Below are positions 18,547 through 26,620 of a stretch of DNA of 64,000 nucleotides, piece by piece. The position numbers and the translations under genes were made by a program. The number at the start of each line of letters is the position of its first letter. Position 1 is the first letter of the stretch. The stretch is from WS-11 sp964405235 (GTDB lineage: Bacteria; Eisenbacteria; RBG-16-71-46). The notes beneath the pieces were generated by a model that was not told where the DNA came from, ran no database searches, and saw only the letters and a program-made list of their open reading frames with translations. Where the stretch lies: positions 39,019 through 103,018 of the forward strand of contig CAYONG010000088.1 of NCBI GenBank assembly GCA_964405235.1, read 5' to 3'.

Positions 18547-19716
18547 ATGGATATCGAGTATTACAAGTCACTCGCCTCGGCGGTCCAACGATTCGCCGCG
18601 CAGGGCAAGCGCCGTCTGCTCGTCACCAGCAGCGGCCCCGGTGAGGGCAAGTCCACGATCACGGCGGAGCTCGGGCGCACGCTGGCCCGCTCCGGCCGCG
18701 TGAACGTGGCGATGATCGACACGGACCGGTTCAACCCCTCCGTCCACCGCATGTTCGGTCTCGAGAACGGGCGCGGCCTCGGCGATCTGCTTACCGAGAT
18801 CGTCCAGCTCGACCTGCTGAAGGAGGACTCGCAGCAGTTCGGGGTCGGCGATTGGCTCGAATTCCTCCACCTGCAGATCCGCAGCGGGCGCCTGCGCATC
18901 TCCGAGGGGACGGCGAACTTCGTCCTCACCCTGCACAAGGGCGCCGTCATTAGTGTGCTCGAGGAGAACGCTGCCGAGGAGCGCCGGCTGGGGGGCCTGC
19001 TGGTGAGCCGCGGCCACCTGACCGCGGGGCAGCGGGATGAGGCGCTCCGCGTTCAGGTGGAACTCAAGCGACCGCTGGGCGACGTCGTCGTCCGCCTCGG
19101 TTACGTCGCGCCCGAGGATCTCCAGGCCGCGCTGCGCGCCCAGTTCACCGAGCGGCTGCGGCGGATCCTGACCATGCGGATCCCGCACTGCGTCTACACC
19201 GAGAGTTCGGACGGATACTTCGCGTCCTCGGCCGGCCGCCAGTTCGACTACTCGAACGGCTCGGGGATCGACACGCACGTCGTGCAGCAGATCGCCGGGT
19301 ACTTGAAGCGGCCGTTCCTGGCGGGCCAGGTGATGGGCTACCTGCGCGACACGCACCTCGACAACCTGAAGGTCATGACCAGCGGCACCGCGCCGTACGA
19401 CTTGATCGACAGCGCCTCCGCCGCGCCGTTCCTCTACGTCATGAACCATCTGTCGCGGGCCTTCGACGTGGTGCTGATCGACTCTCCGCCGGTCGCGGTC
19501 GCGAGCCCGGCCGAGACGATCGCACCCGAGGTGGACGGCGTGATCATGGTCGTCAAGGCCGAAGGCCTCGACGTGCAGGTCATCCAGCGCGCCAAGGAAC
19601 TGCTCGAGAAGGCCGGCGCCAACCTGCTGGGAGCGGTCCTGAACCAGGTCGACCTCCGGCAGGCGGACCCGGCACTCCATTACTACCACGCGTATCGTCG
19701 GGAGGAGGGCCGCTAG
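18547..19716 (+). CDS. BY-kinase (CpsD/Wzc-kinase-like) with an inserted ~180-residue DUF4388-like domain
   Basis: 389 residues. Walker A is SSGPGEGKST (residues 28-37), Walker A' is MIDTD (56-60) and Walker B is VVLIDSPP (308-315). A C-terminal tyrosine cluster, YYHAY (379-383), is the expected autophosphorylation tail. In ordinary BY-kinases the A' motif and the loop before Walker B are separated by some tens of residues. Here about residues 85-265 are extra: FLHLQIRSGRLRISE, RRLGGLLVSRGHLTAGQRDE and RPLGDVVVRLGYVAPEDL. This resembles DUF4388/PATAN-type effector modules with paired L-G-x-L-L and L-G-x-V-V helical repeats. It probably phosphorylates itself and tunes the Wzz-like partner encoded just upstream. 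The insert is likely regulatory, which is inference. Confidence 0.85.
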   Translation: MDIEYYKSLASAVQRFAAQGKRRLLVTSSGPGEGKSTITAELGRTLARSGRVNVAMIDTDRFNPSVHRMFGLENGRGLGDLLTEIVQLDLLKEDSQQFGVGDWLEFLHLQIRSGRLRISEGTANFVLTLHKGAVISVLEENAAEERRLGGLLVSRGHLTAGQRDEALRVQVELKRPLGDVVVRLGYVAPEDLQAALRAQFTERLRRILTMRIPHCVYTESSDGYFASSAGRQFDYSNGSGIDTHVVQQIAGYLKRPFLAGQVMGYLRDTHLDNLKVMTSGTAPYDLIDSASAAPFLYVMNHLSRAFDVVLIDSPPVAVASPAETIAPEVDGVIMVVKAEGLDVQVIQRAKELLEKAGANLLGAVLNQVDLRQADPALHYYHAYRREEGR

Positions 19717-19787
19717 TCCTCCGGTTCCGCGCGCGCAGACTCCCATGCGGGCTTCCCGTGCGGGCTCCACATGAAGGAAGATCGCGA

Positions 19788-21104
19788 ATGTCGGAGATGA
19801 CGCGGGGCAGGATCGACGGCTGGGGCATCTACCTGGCGCTGCTCGTCTGCCTGATCCCGGTCGTGGTGCCGAGCGGCCCCGCCCGCCTGGCGTTCGTGGA
19901 CGCCCTGATCGTGCTGGGACTTGCCGCCTTCGCGGTCATGTTCCTCACCCGTAAGGAGCCGGTCCGGGTGCCCTTCATGGCCCCGGTGCTTATGATCACC
20001 GTGGGCAGCCTCGCCGCCGTGGTCAACGCGGAATCGCCGAGCGCCGCCTTCCTGACCATGGCCCAGGACGCCTACCTGTTCCTGTGGTTCATCATGGTCG
20101 TCCACCTGTTGCGGAACCGGGATCTCACCGGGATCCAGCGCACCTGGATCTGGGTGGCGAACATCATCGCGCTGGTGGGCATCATCATCGTGCTCACCCA
20201 GGGGCACCTCTCGATGCTCGACCTCATCAGACCGAAGGGCAAGCGCGCCTACGGCACGTTTTACGACCCCAACATGTTCGCGGGCTACCTGGTCATGAGC
20301 CTGTTCTTCGTCCTGAGCATGGGCCGCAGGCTCGGATGGCTGGTGAGGTGGGGCTCAATCTTGCTCCTTTCAGTTTGTATCATCGCAACCAAGTCCAACG
20401 GCGGCTTGCTCTCGCTGATCCTCGGACTCGCGGTGTGGTTGATGATGCGTGCGTGGACGCGGCGCATTCCGGCGGTGGCGATGGCGGCGAGCGCGTTGCT
20501 CATCGTCAGCCTAGGTTTGGGCGCGCTGTGGATGAACGCTGGGGTGGGGGTCGGCGCCGCGCAGCTGAGCGCATTCGAGAGCAAAAGCTTCCTCGCCCGC
20601 GCCGGGCACAGCTCGGCGGGGCGCTTCACGATCTGGAGGAACCTCCAGGAGACCTACGCCAAGTCCCCGCTCGGCATCGGCCCTGGCAACAGCCGCTTGC
20701 TAACCCTGTCAATCGAGGACCGGCTGCGTCCGAACTCGCTGCAGGCGAAGGAGGCCCACAACGACTACCTGGCCTACGCCATGGAGCGCGGGCCGCTCGG
20801 GCTGATCGGCCTGCTCGCGCTGCTGGGCTCGGCGTTCGGAAAGTTGGGGGCGGCGGCGAGGCGGCGCGATGACCCTGAGACGACGCCGGATACGAACGGC
20901 CCGCTGGTGGCGGCAATGACGGGGGCGCTGGTCGCATCGGCGGTCCACGCGCTCACCGTCGAGGTGCTCCACTTCCGACATTTCTGGATGCTGATGGCGA
21001 TCGTCTGCGCGGTCGAGGCCAGGGCGGCAACCGGCAAGGCGGACAGCCGTCGCCCGGCGGCGAGCGTGATGGCAGGGCAGCGCGAACGCGTGGCGGCGGC
21101 ATGA
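19788..21104 (+). CDS. O-antigen ligase/polymerase family protein (Wzy/WaaL-like)
   Basis: 438 residues from ATG 19788, with AAGGAAG seven bases upstream. It is a polytopic membrane protein with about ten helices. The Wzy_C-type loop contains SSAGRFTIWRNLQETY, SPLGIGPGNSRLL and KEAHNDYLAYAMERGPLG. These carry the conserved Arg and the H-N-x-Y of this superfamily. It is expected either to polymerise lipid-linked repeat units at the outer face of the inner membrane or to ligate finished chains. Its place between the length-control proteins and the flippase favours polymerase. The stop overlaps the next start (ATGA), so translation is coupled. Confidence 0.85.
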   Translation: MSEMTRGRIDGWGIYLALLVCLIPVVVPSGPARLAFVDALIVLGLAAFAVMFLTRKEPVRVPFMAPVLMITVGSLAAVVNAESPSAAFLTMAQDAYLFLWFIMVVHLLRNRDLTGIQRTWIWVANIIALVGIIIVLTQGHLSMLDLIRPKGKRAYGTFYDPNMFAGYLVMSLFFVLSMGRRLGWLVRWGSILLLSVCIIATKSNGGLLSLILGLAVWLMMRAWTRRIPAVAMAASALLIVSLGLGALWMNAGVGVGAAQLSAFESKSFLARAGHSSAGRFTIWRNLQETYAKSPLGIGPGNSRLLTLSIEDRLRPNSLQAKEAHNDYLAYAMERGPLGLIGLLALLGSAFGKLGAAARRRDDPETTPDTNGPLVAAMTGALVASAVHALTVEVLHFRHFWMLMAIVCAVEARAATGKADSRRPAASVMAGQRERVAAA

Positions 21105-22687
21105 CGACCGACACGACCGGCAATCGCGCGGGCGGCGGACCGGCGCCGGCGCTCGGGACCGCCACGGTGGTCGGGCGGAGCTTCTCGTTCCGGCTGGGCT
21201 CCCAGATCCTGGGCGCGTTGATGAACGTCGCCGGGATGGTCGTGCTGGGCAACTACCTGGCCGCCGAGGGCTACGGCGAGTACGCGTTCTACTACGCCCT
21301 CGTGCCGCTGATCGCGAGCCTGAGCGACCTGGGCGTCGGGGTCATCATCACGCGCGAGGTCGCGCGCGACCAGGTGCTGGGCGCCCGCTACCTGGGCGAC
21401 GCGCTCATCATCAAGGCGGTGACCGGGGCTGCGCTGCTGGCCGGGGTGCTGGTGACCGCGCCCCTGGTCCTCGCGCCGCTGCCGGCCCTGCTGGTCTGTC
21501 TCGTCACCGCCACCGCGATCATCGACTACAGCCAGGACGTCGGGATGTGGATCTTCCGGGCTCACGACCGGCAGGACCTCGAGGCCCTGCTGCTCATGGT
21601 CAGCCAGACGATCTGGCTGGGCGGCATCCTCCTGTGCGCGTGGGTCAAGGCGCCGCTCCCGCTGCTGCTCGCGAGCGCCACCGTGGCGTTCGTGATCCGG
21701 CTGACGGTCGGCGCGTGGCTGGTGAGCCGTCGTGTCTACCGGCCGCGGTTCGAGCCTGACTGGAAGCGCCTGCGCGGCCTCATCGCCGAGGGCCTCCCGT
21801 TCGGGCTCGCCATGTTCATGGTCGTGCTCTACGGACGGGCGGGGGTCCTGCTCCTCAAGGGATTCTCGAGCGACGCGGACGTGGGCTACTTCAACGTCGG
21901 GTACATGCTGTCGCAGCCGCTCGGATTCATCTCGTCGGCCTTTAGCATTTCGGCATTCCCCTCGCTCGCACGCGCGGCTCAGCGGGGCGCTGACGCCGTG
22001 CGCCCCACGCTCCGCCGGGCGGTCAAGTTCCAGTTCCTGATCGCCTTCCCACTGACCGTCGGACTCGTCCTGCTGGCCGAGCGTTTGATCCCGCTGCTCT
22101 TTCACGGGGGCGCCTTCCGCCAGTCGGCGATCGCCCTCAAGGTCATCGCCTTCGGTCTTACGTTCATCTTTCTGAACCTGATGTCCCGCTACGTGCTGGC
22201 GGCGCTCAACGAGCAGCGCGCCTATCTGCGCGCGATCATCACCGGTCTGGTCGTGAACGTGGGCACCAGCGCCGTCCTGATCCCCTCGATCGGGTTCATG
22301 GGCGCGTGCATCGGTCTACTCGCGGGGGAGCTCGCCGTGCTGCTTGGCTGCCAGTGGACGCTGCGCCGCTATCTCGCGTTCGGCGATCTGTTGCGCGAAG
22401 CGGGGCGGCCGCTGCTTGCGGCGCTCGGCATGGGCGTCGTCGTGTTCCTGCTGCAGCCCGTGAACGTGTTCCTGCTGCCCGTATTGGGCGCGTTCGTCTA
22501 TGCGGCGCTACTGCTGCTGGTGCGGGCGCTCTCCGCCGACGAACTTGATATCCTGTGTCGCGTCTACGTGTCGTTCCACCTACCCGGGTCGGCGCACCTG
22601 TCCAGGCGCCGGGGGCCGACCCTCGAAACCATCCACCCGGCTTCCGCGACTGCCGCCCGGGGGGGCATCCCGAACGAGGAAGCATGA
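21101..22687 (+). CDS. Lipid-linked oligosaccharide flippase (Wzx/PST family, MOP superfamily)
   Basis: 528 residues with about 12-14 membrane helices. The N-terminal hallmark GRSFSFRLGSQILG is followed by GNYLAAEGYGEYAFYYALVP, typical of polysaccharide transporters of the MOP superfamily. It is expected to flip undecaprenyl-linked repeat units across the inner membrane. The start overlaps the stop of the polymerase-like gene by 4 bp, and its own stop overlaps the start of the RtcB-like gene by 4 bp (ATGA at 22684-22687). The three genes are therefore translated as a coupled set. The hydrophilic C-terminal tail (about 35 residues) has no recognised function. Confidence 0.88.
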   Translation: MTTDTTGNRAGGGPAPALGTATVVGRSFSFRLGSQILGALMNVAGMVVLGNYLAAEGYGEYAFYYALVPLIASLSDLGVGVIITREVARDQVLGARYLGDALIIKAVTGAALLAGVLVTAPLVLAPLPALLVCLVTATAIIDYSQDVGMWIFRAHDRQDLEALLLMVSQTIWLGGILLCAWVKAPLPLLLASATVAFVIRLTVGAWLVSRRVYRPRFEPDWKRLRGLIAEGLPFGLAMFMVVLYGRAGVLLLKGFSSDADVGYFNVGYMLSQPLGFISSAFSISAFPSLARAAQRGADAVRPTLRRAVKFQFLIAFPLTVGLVLLAERLIPLLFHGGAFRQSAIALKVIAFGLTFIFLNLMSRYVLAALNEQRAYLRAIITGLVVNVGTSAVLIPSIGFMGACIGLLAGELAVLLGCQWTLRRYLAFGDLLREAGRPLLAALGMGVVVFLLQPVNVFLLPVLGAFVYAALLLLVRALSADELDILCRVYVSFHLPGSAHLSRRRGPTLETIHPASATAARGGIPNEEA

Positions 22688-24150
22688 ACAGCCGGTACGA
22701 TCTGGGAAGCGCGCTAGACGACACGTCGTCAGGCGCCATTCGCGAAGTCGCATCCCCGCAGGACAAACTGCTCAAGCTCTCGCTGGGCGACGAGATCCCG
22801 GGGCCGATCCTGAACGTCCTGGAGCGGATGGCGGGCCTGCCGTTCGTGGATTCCGTGCTCGCGCTCCCCGATGTCCACTGGAAGGAACAGATGGAGGTTC
22901 CCTCCAGCATCTCCGTGACCACCCGCGACGTGGTGGTGCCCGAGTTCACGTCGATGGCGGTGAACGACGGGATGGGGGTGGTCAAGACCGGACTCAAGGT
23001 CGAAGACATGTCCCCGGAGCGACTGGAGGCCTTCTTCACCAGGGTCAACGCGAACTCGGCCGTGAACTTCTTCGACACCAATCGCTACAGCATCTCGTCC
23101 GAGGACCTGCGGCGCGTCCTGTTCGAGGGCGCGCGTGGCCTACTCGGACGCTACGGCATGGACGAGTCCATGCTGGAACACATCGAAGATCGCGGACGGT
23201 ACCCGTCGACCACGCTCGGGAACGGGGGCCTGACGGAGCTCATCCCGCTCCAGCTGCTGACGAAGTTCAGCCGCTCGGAGATGGGGCTCAACTTCGGGGG
23301 CAATCACTTCCTCGAGGTCCAGGCGATCGACGAGGTGCTGGACGAGGAGGTGGCCCGGCGCTGGGGGTTCGAGCGCGGGCAGGTGGTCGTCATGTATCAC
23401 CTGGGCCCCGGGCCGCTTGGCGGGACGCTGCTCAACCACTACTCGCGCCGGACCAAGCTCCAGAGCTCGCGGGTCCCCCTGTTCTTCCTTTCCAAGCTGC
23501 TCTTTCATTACGTGCAGCGCATGGGGCGCGGGGCGGTGGGGAAGAAGTGGGGGATCCACTTCCGTCAGAACGGCTGGACTCCGATCCCCGCCCTGTCCGA
23601 GGAGGGCGTCCTCATCCGCCGCGCGATGGCGATGGCAATCAACTATGGCTACGGCTACCGCCTCGGTACCATCCGCGCGATCTGGGACGGCCTACACGAG
23701 GCGATCTCGCCGAGCCTCCCGGGCGAGTTGTTCTGTGACATCACCCACAACGGCGCCGCCGAGAGCAGCTCGGCGGAGGGGTTCTCCTGGATCGCGCGTC
23801 ACAACGCCTGCCCGCTCGAGCCGGGAAAGCCGACCATCGTGGCGGGGTCGTGCGACGTCCACTCGTACCTTGGAATCGCAGGCGGGGGCATCAGCAGCCG
23901 GCTCAACTCGTACGACCACGGGGCCGGGAATCTCATCGAGCATTACCGGGAGGCCGGCCGCCTGGTGGAGGTGCCGGGCGGGGTCATGCGCTTCCGGATG
24001 ACCCGGGGACGCCAGGCGACCCTCAAGTCGCGCAAGGAGGTCCCGCTGCGAACCTCGGAGCCGATCGATCGGCTCATGGAGTGCTTCTCACAGAACGGGA
24101 TCATGCGGCCAGTTCTCAAGCTGCGCCCGCTGGGAAATCTAAAGAACTGA
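22684..24150 (+). CDS. Divergent RtcB-family protein coupled to the flippase
   Basis: 488 residues from ATG 22684, overlapping the flippase stop. RtcB landmarks are present in order: LPDVHWKE (61-68), FGGNHFLEVQ with H208, VMYHLG with H239, CDITHNG with H355, RHNAC (372-376) where RNA ligases have RKGAT, and SYDHGAG with H412, equivalent to the guanylylated His. The N-terminal metal site, normally D-x-G-C-G-M, reads A92-V-N-D95-G-M. The Asp ligand is lost and the Cys is replaced by Asp. RtcB normally joins 2',3'-cyclic-phosphate or 3'-phosphate RNA to 5'-OH ends using Mn and GTP. With this site changed, ligase activity is uncertain and another nucleotidyl transfer is possible. Its place in an exopolysaccharide operon and its paralog at 1-990 are notable. 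Confidence 0.85.
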   Translation: MNSRYDLGSALDDTSSGAIREVASPQDKLLKLSLGDEIPGPILNVLERMAGLPFVDSVLALPDVHWKEQMEVPSSISVTTRDVVVPEFTSMAVNDGMGVVKTGLKVEDMSPERLEAFFTRVNANSAVNFFDTNRYSISSEDLRRVLFEGARGLLGRYGMDESMLEHIEDRGRYPSTTLGNGGLTELIPLQLLTKFSRSEMGLNFGGNHFLEVQAIDEVLDEEVARRWGFERGQVVVMYHLGPGPLGGTLLNHYSRRTKLQSSRVPLFFLSKLLFHYVQRMGRGAVGKKWGIHFRQNGWTPIPALSEEGVLIRRAMAMAINYGYGYRLGTIRAIWDGLHEAISPSLPGELFCDITHNGAAESSSAEGFSWIARHNACPLEPGKPTIVAGSCDVHSYLGIAGGGISSRLNSYDHGAGNLIEHYREAGRLVEVPGGVMRFRMTRGRQATLKSRKEVPLRTSEPIDRLMECFSQNGIMRPVLKLRPLGNLKN

Positions 24151-24336
24151 CGATCGGAAGCCGCGAGAGGGGAGCGGAGGCGCGTGACCACCGCGCAATG
24201 TGAACGGGTGGAGCATCGATACTCCGACAAATGCCATTGACTCTCGCCTCATGCTGGCTCAGTCTCCTGCCATCGCCCCCTAGGACACCGTCATCCACCC
24301 GCGCACTTCAGCTCAGGGGAGAGGGTTACTTTAGTC

Positions 24337-26157
24337 GTGCCTGTGAGACATCGCGTCGTGATTCCCGTGGCGGCAGCTCTTTCGAGCCTGATCGCCACCG
24401 CCGCGTTCGCCGCCGGCGTCTTCTACGTGGACAACTCGGGCGGGTCGTGTTTGGACTCCGGACCCGGCACCGAGTCCCAACCCTTTTGCACCATCTCCGC
24501 GGCGGTCGCCGCCCACAACGGGCCGGGTACCAGCATCCTGGTCAAGCCGGGGCTCTACCGCGAGCAGGTCACGGTGCCGGCCTCGGGCGCGCCGGGCGAC
24601 CCCTTCGTCATCCAGGCGCTGGGCGGGCCCGTGACCGTGGAGGGCTCGGATGATCTCTCGGGTGCGTCGAACTGGGTCGAATCCTCGGAGGGTGTCTTCC
24701 TCGCCGCCGGCGTGAGTTGGGCCCCGATGCAGGTGTTCGTGGATGGGGAGCGACTCTCGCCGTCGTCGGCTGCGCCGTCCGACCTGCCACCCAACAGTTT
24801 CCGGTACGTCCTGCCGTACGGGCTCTACGTCAACATCGGCGGGGACGATCCGGGTTCGCACCTGACGCTGATCGGGCGCCGCCTGCACGGCTTCCGGCTC
24901 TCGAGCCGATCGTTCGTGACGGTGGAGGGTTTCGACGTCATGCGCACGGACGATCGCGGCATCTACAGCACCGGCGCCTCGAACGCATGCACGATCCGCG
25001 ACAACCGGGTGCGCTTCGCCTACCGCCACGGGATCTCACTCTCGGGCGGCAGCTCCATGCTCATCGACTCGAACACCGTTACCGACAACCAGGATGATGG
25101 CATCTCGCTTGTCGCAGGCGCCACCGGCTGCACGCTCCAGGACAACGAGTCCGCCCGCAACGTCCATCCGACCGAGCGCAAGGCGCAGGGCATCGAGCTG
25201 TCCGGTGCGCCCGGCAACCTGATCCAGCGCAACCGGCTCCATCACAACCAGGATACCGGCGAGCACCTCTCGGCCGGCGCGAACGGCAACACCTCGATCC
25301 AGAACCTCTCGTGGAGCAATGGCGATCACGGCTACGATCGACTGAACTCGAGCAACACGCTGTCGATCGGAGACGTCGCCTACGGCAACACCGAGGACGG
25401 ATTCTCGAACGAGGGCAATTCTCCCGGCGGGCAGATGTTCGATTGCGTCGCGCTCGACAACGGCCTGACCACCAATCGCTTCGACCTGTGGGTGGACGCC
25501 CAGTCCTCGGTGGGGTTCGTGTCGGACTTCAACATCTTCTGGAACTCGACCGTGCAGGCACCGTTCAAGTTCGTCACGACGATCCACCCGACCATCGCCG
25601 GATACCGTGCCGCGAGCGGCCAGGACGCACAGTCGCTCCAGGCGGACCCGCGGTTCGCGGACGTGGCGGCGGCGGACTTCCACCTGCTCGCCGGGTCGCC
25701 GGCGATCGATGCGGCGTACACGGCCCTGGCGGCCTGGCCGGCGACGGATGCGGAGGGCCGGGCCCGGCTCGACGATCTTGAGGTCACCAACTCCGGCGCG
25801 GGACCAGTGACGTATGCGGACCGCGGCGCGCTGGAGTACGTCCCGGTCGGACCGCCCGCCGGTGCGGAATGGGGATGGGTGCCGCTTCGTCCCCGTCTTC
25901 ACCCGAGCCCGATGCGGACGGATGCGACGTTGAGCTTCACGACCTCCCTGCCAGGGGATCTCAGGGTCGAACTTTTCGACCTGAGGGGCCGGCGCGTGCG
26001 GGTCCTCCTCGACCGCACACAGGCCCCGGCCGGTTTCCATCGCTTGGCGTTCGACGGACGGGACGATGGTCGCTCCGCGCTGCCGACCGGTGTGTATTTC
26101 TACCGCGTGCAGGCACAGGAAGGCACGAACGGGGGGCGGTTCTTCATCGTCAGGTGA
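24337..26157 (+). CDS. Secreted right-handed beta-helix protein with FlgD-type tail
   Basis: 606 residues from GTG 24337, which leads straight into a signal peptide (IPVAAALSSLIATAAFAAG). Residues about 25-500 form a right-handed beta-helix with NACTIRDNRV-, NTVTDNQDDG- and NGDHGYDR-type turns. The last ~85 residues are the FlgD-like domain (HPSPMRTDATLSF, LPTGVYFYR). It is clearly paralogous to the N-terminal third of the 1402-5739 product, for example in the shared FYVDNS and CTISAA stretches near the N-terminus, but has none of the Ig or PKD repeats. It follows the RtcB-like gene by 186 bp, as its paralog follows the other RtcB-like gene. It is probably a surface polysaccharide-interacting protein; the enzymatic residues are unassigned. 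Confidence 0.85.
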   Translation: MPVRHRVVIPVAAALSSLIATAAFAAGVFYVDNSGGSCLDSGPGTESQPFCTISAAVAAHNGPGTSILVKPGLYREQVTVPASGAPGDPFVIQALGGPVTVEGSDDLSGASNWVESSEGVFLAAGVSWAPMQVFVDGERLSPSSAAPSDLPPNSFRYVLPYGLYVNIGGDDPGSHLTLIGRRLHGFRLSSRSFVTVEGFDVMRTDDRGIYSTGASNACTIRDNRVRFAYRHGISLSGGSSMLIDSNTVTDNQDDGISLVAGATGCTLQDNESARNVHPTERKAQGIELSGAPGNLIQRNRLHHNQDTGEHLSAGANGNTSIQNLSWSNGDHGYDRLNSSNTLSIGDVAYGNTEDGFSNEGNSPGGQMFDCVALDNGLTTNRFDLWVDAQSSVGFVSDFNIFWNSTVQAPFKFVTTIHPTIAGYRAASGQDAQSLQADPRFADVAAADFHLLAGSPAIDAAYTALAAWPATDAEGRARLDDLEVTNSGAGPVTYADRGALEYVPVGPPAGAEWGWVPLRPRLHPSPMRTDATLSFTTSLPGDLRVELFDLRGRRVRVLLDRTQAPAGFHRLAFDGRDDGRSALPTGVYFYRVQAQEGTNGGRFFIVR

Positions 26158-26620
26158 CGCGCGGGGCCGGGTGGCTGGCCGCGTCCGCGGTTGGAACGGA
26201 CCCCGGCATCCGGGTGCAGAACGGAATGCACGCGCGTCGCGTCGCATCCTCGACCGCCGGGGCCCGCCCGCCCGCCGAGAGCGACGCTTGGCCGATGATA
26301 ACCGGCTTGCCCACCGTCTCTTACGGGGCGCTGTCAATCCCGCCCGGCTGGCGTACTTCCTGCCCTCGAACTGCCGATTCGCCTGCAGTGGCGGGGATCG
26401 GGTCGCACTCGCAGTCCTGCCGGCGACACGGGGAGCAATGAGAACGACATCACGTACACACAGAAGACCGTGATCGACACGTTCGTCATCGGCGCCGGGT
26501 CCACGCCCGACACCATGCGGCCGGCCGCCATCGCCGACCACAGATAGACATCCGGCGTCTCGCCGGGCGTTTCCGTGCGGCGCCCTTGAGAGAGAGGACG
26601 GCTGAGGAGGACGGCTGAGG
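26158..26620. other. Spacer containing a phosphoesterase relic and a small tandem duplication
   Basis: No intact gene is supported. It contains the relic at 26413-26547. Directly before the next gene, GAGGACGGCTG occurs twice (26594-26604 and 26607-26617), a 13-bp-offset duplication that also duplicates the ribosome-site-like purines. Confidence 0.5.
26413..26547 (+). pseudogene. C-terminal relic of a purple-acid-phosphatase-like gene
   Basis: In frame 1 the sequence reads GDTGSNENDITYTQKTVIDT, continues with FVIGAG and ends at TAG 26545-26547. It matches the intact protein of 9355-10914 at GGTPSNPNDITCTLGTVIDT followed by FTVFDP. The catalytic domain is gone and only about 40 codons remain. 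Codons before 26413 drift out of similarity. Confidence 0.75.
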
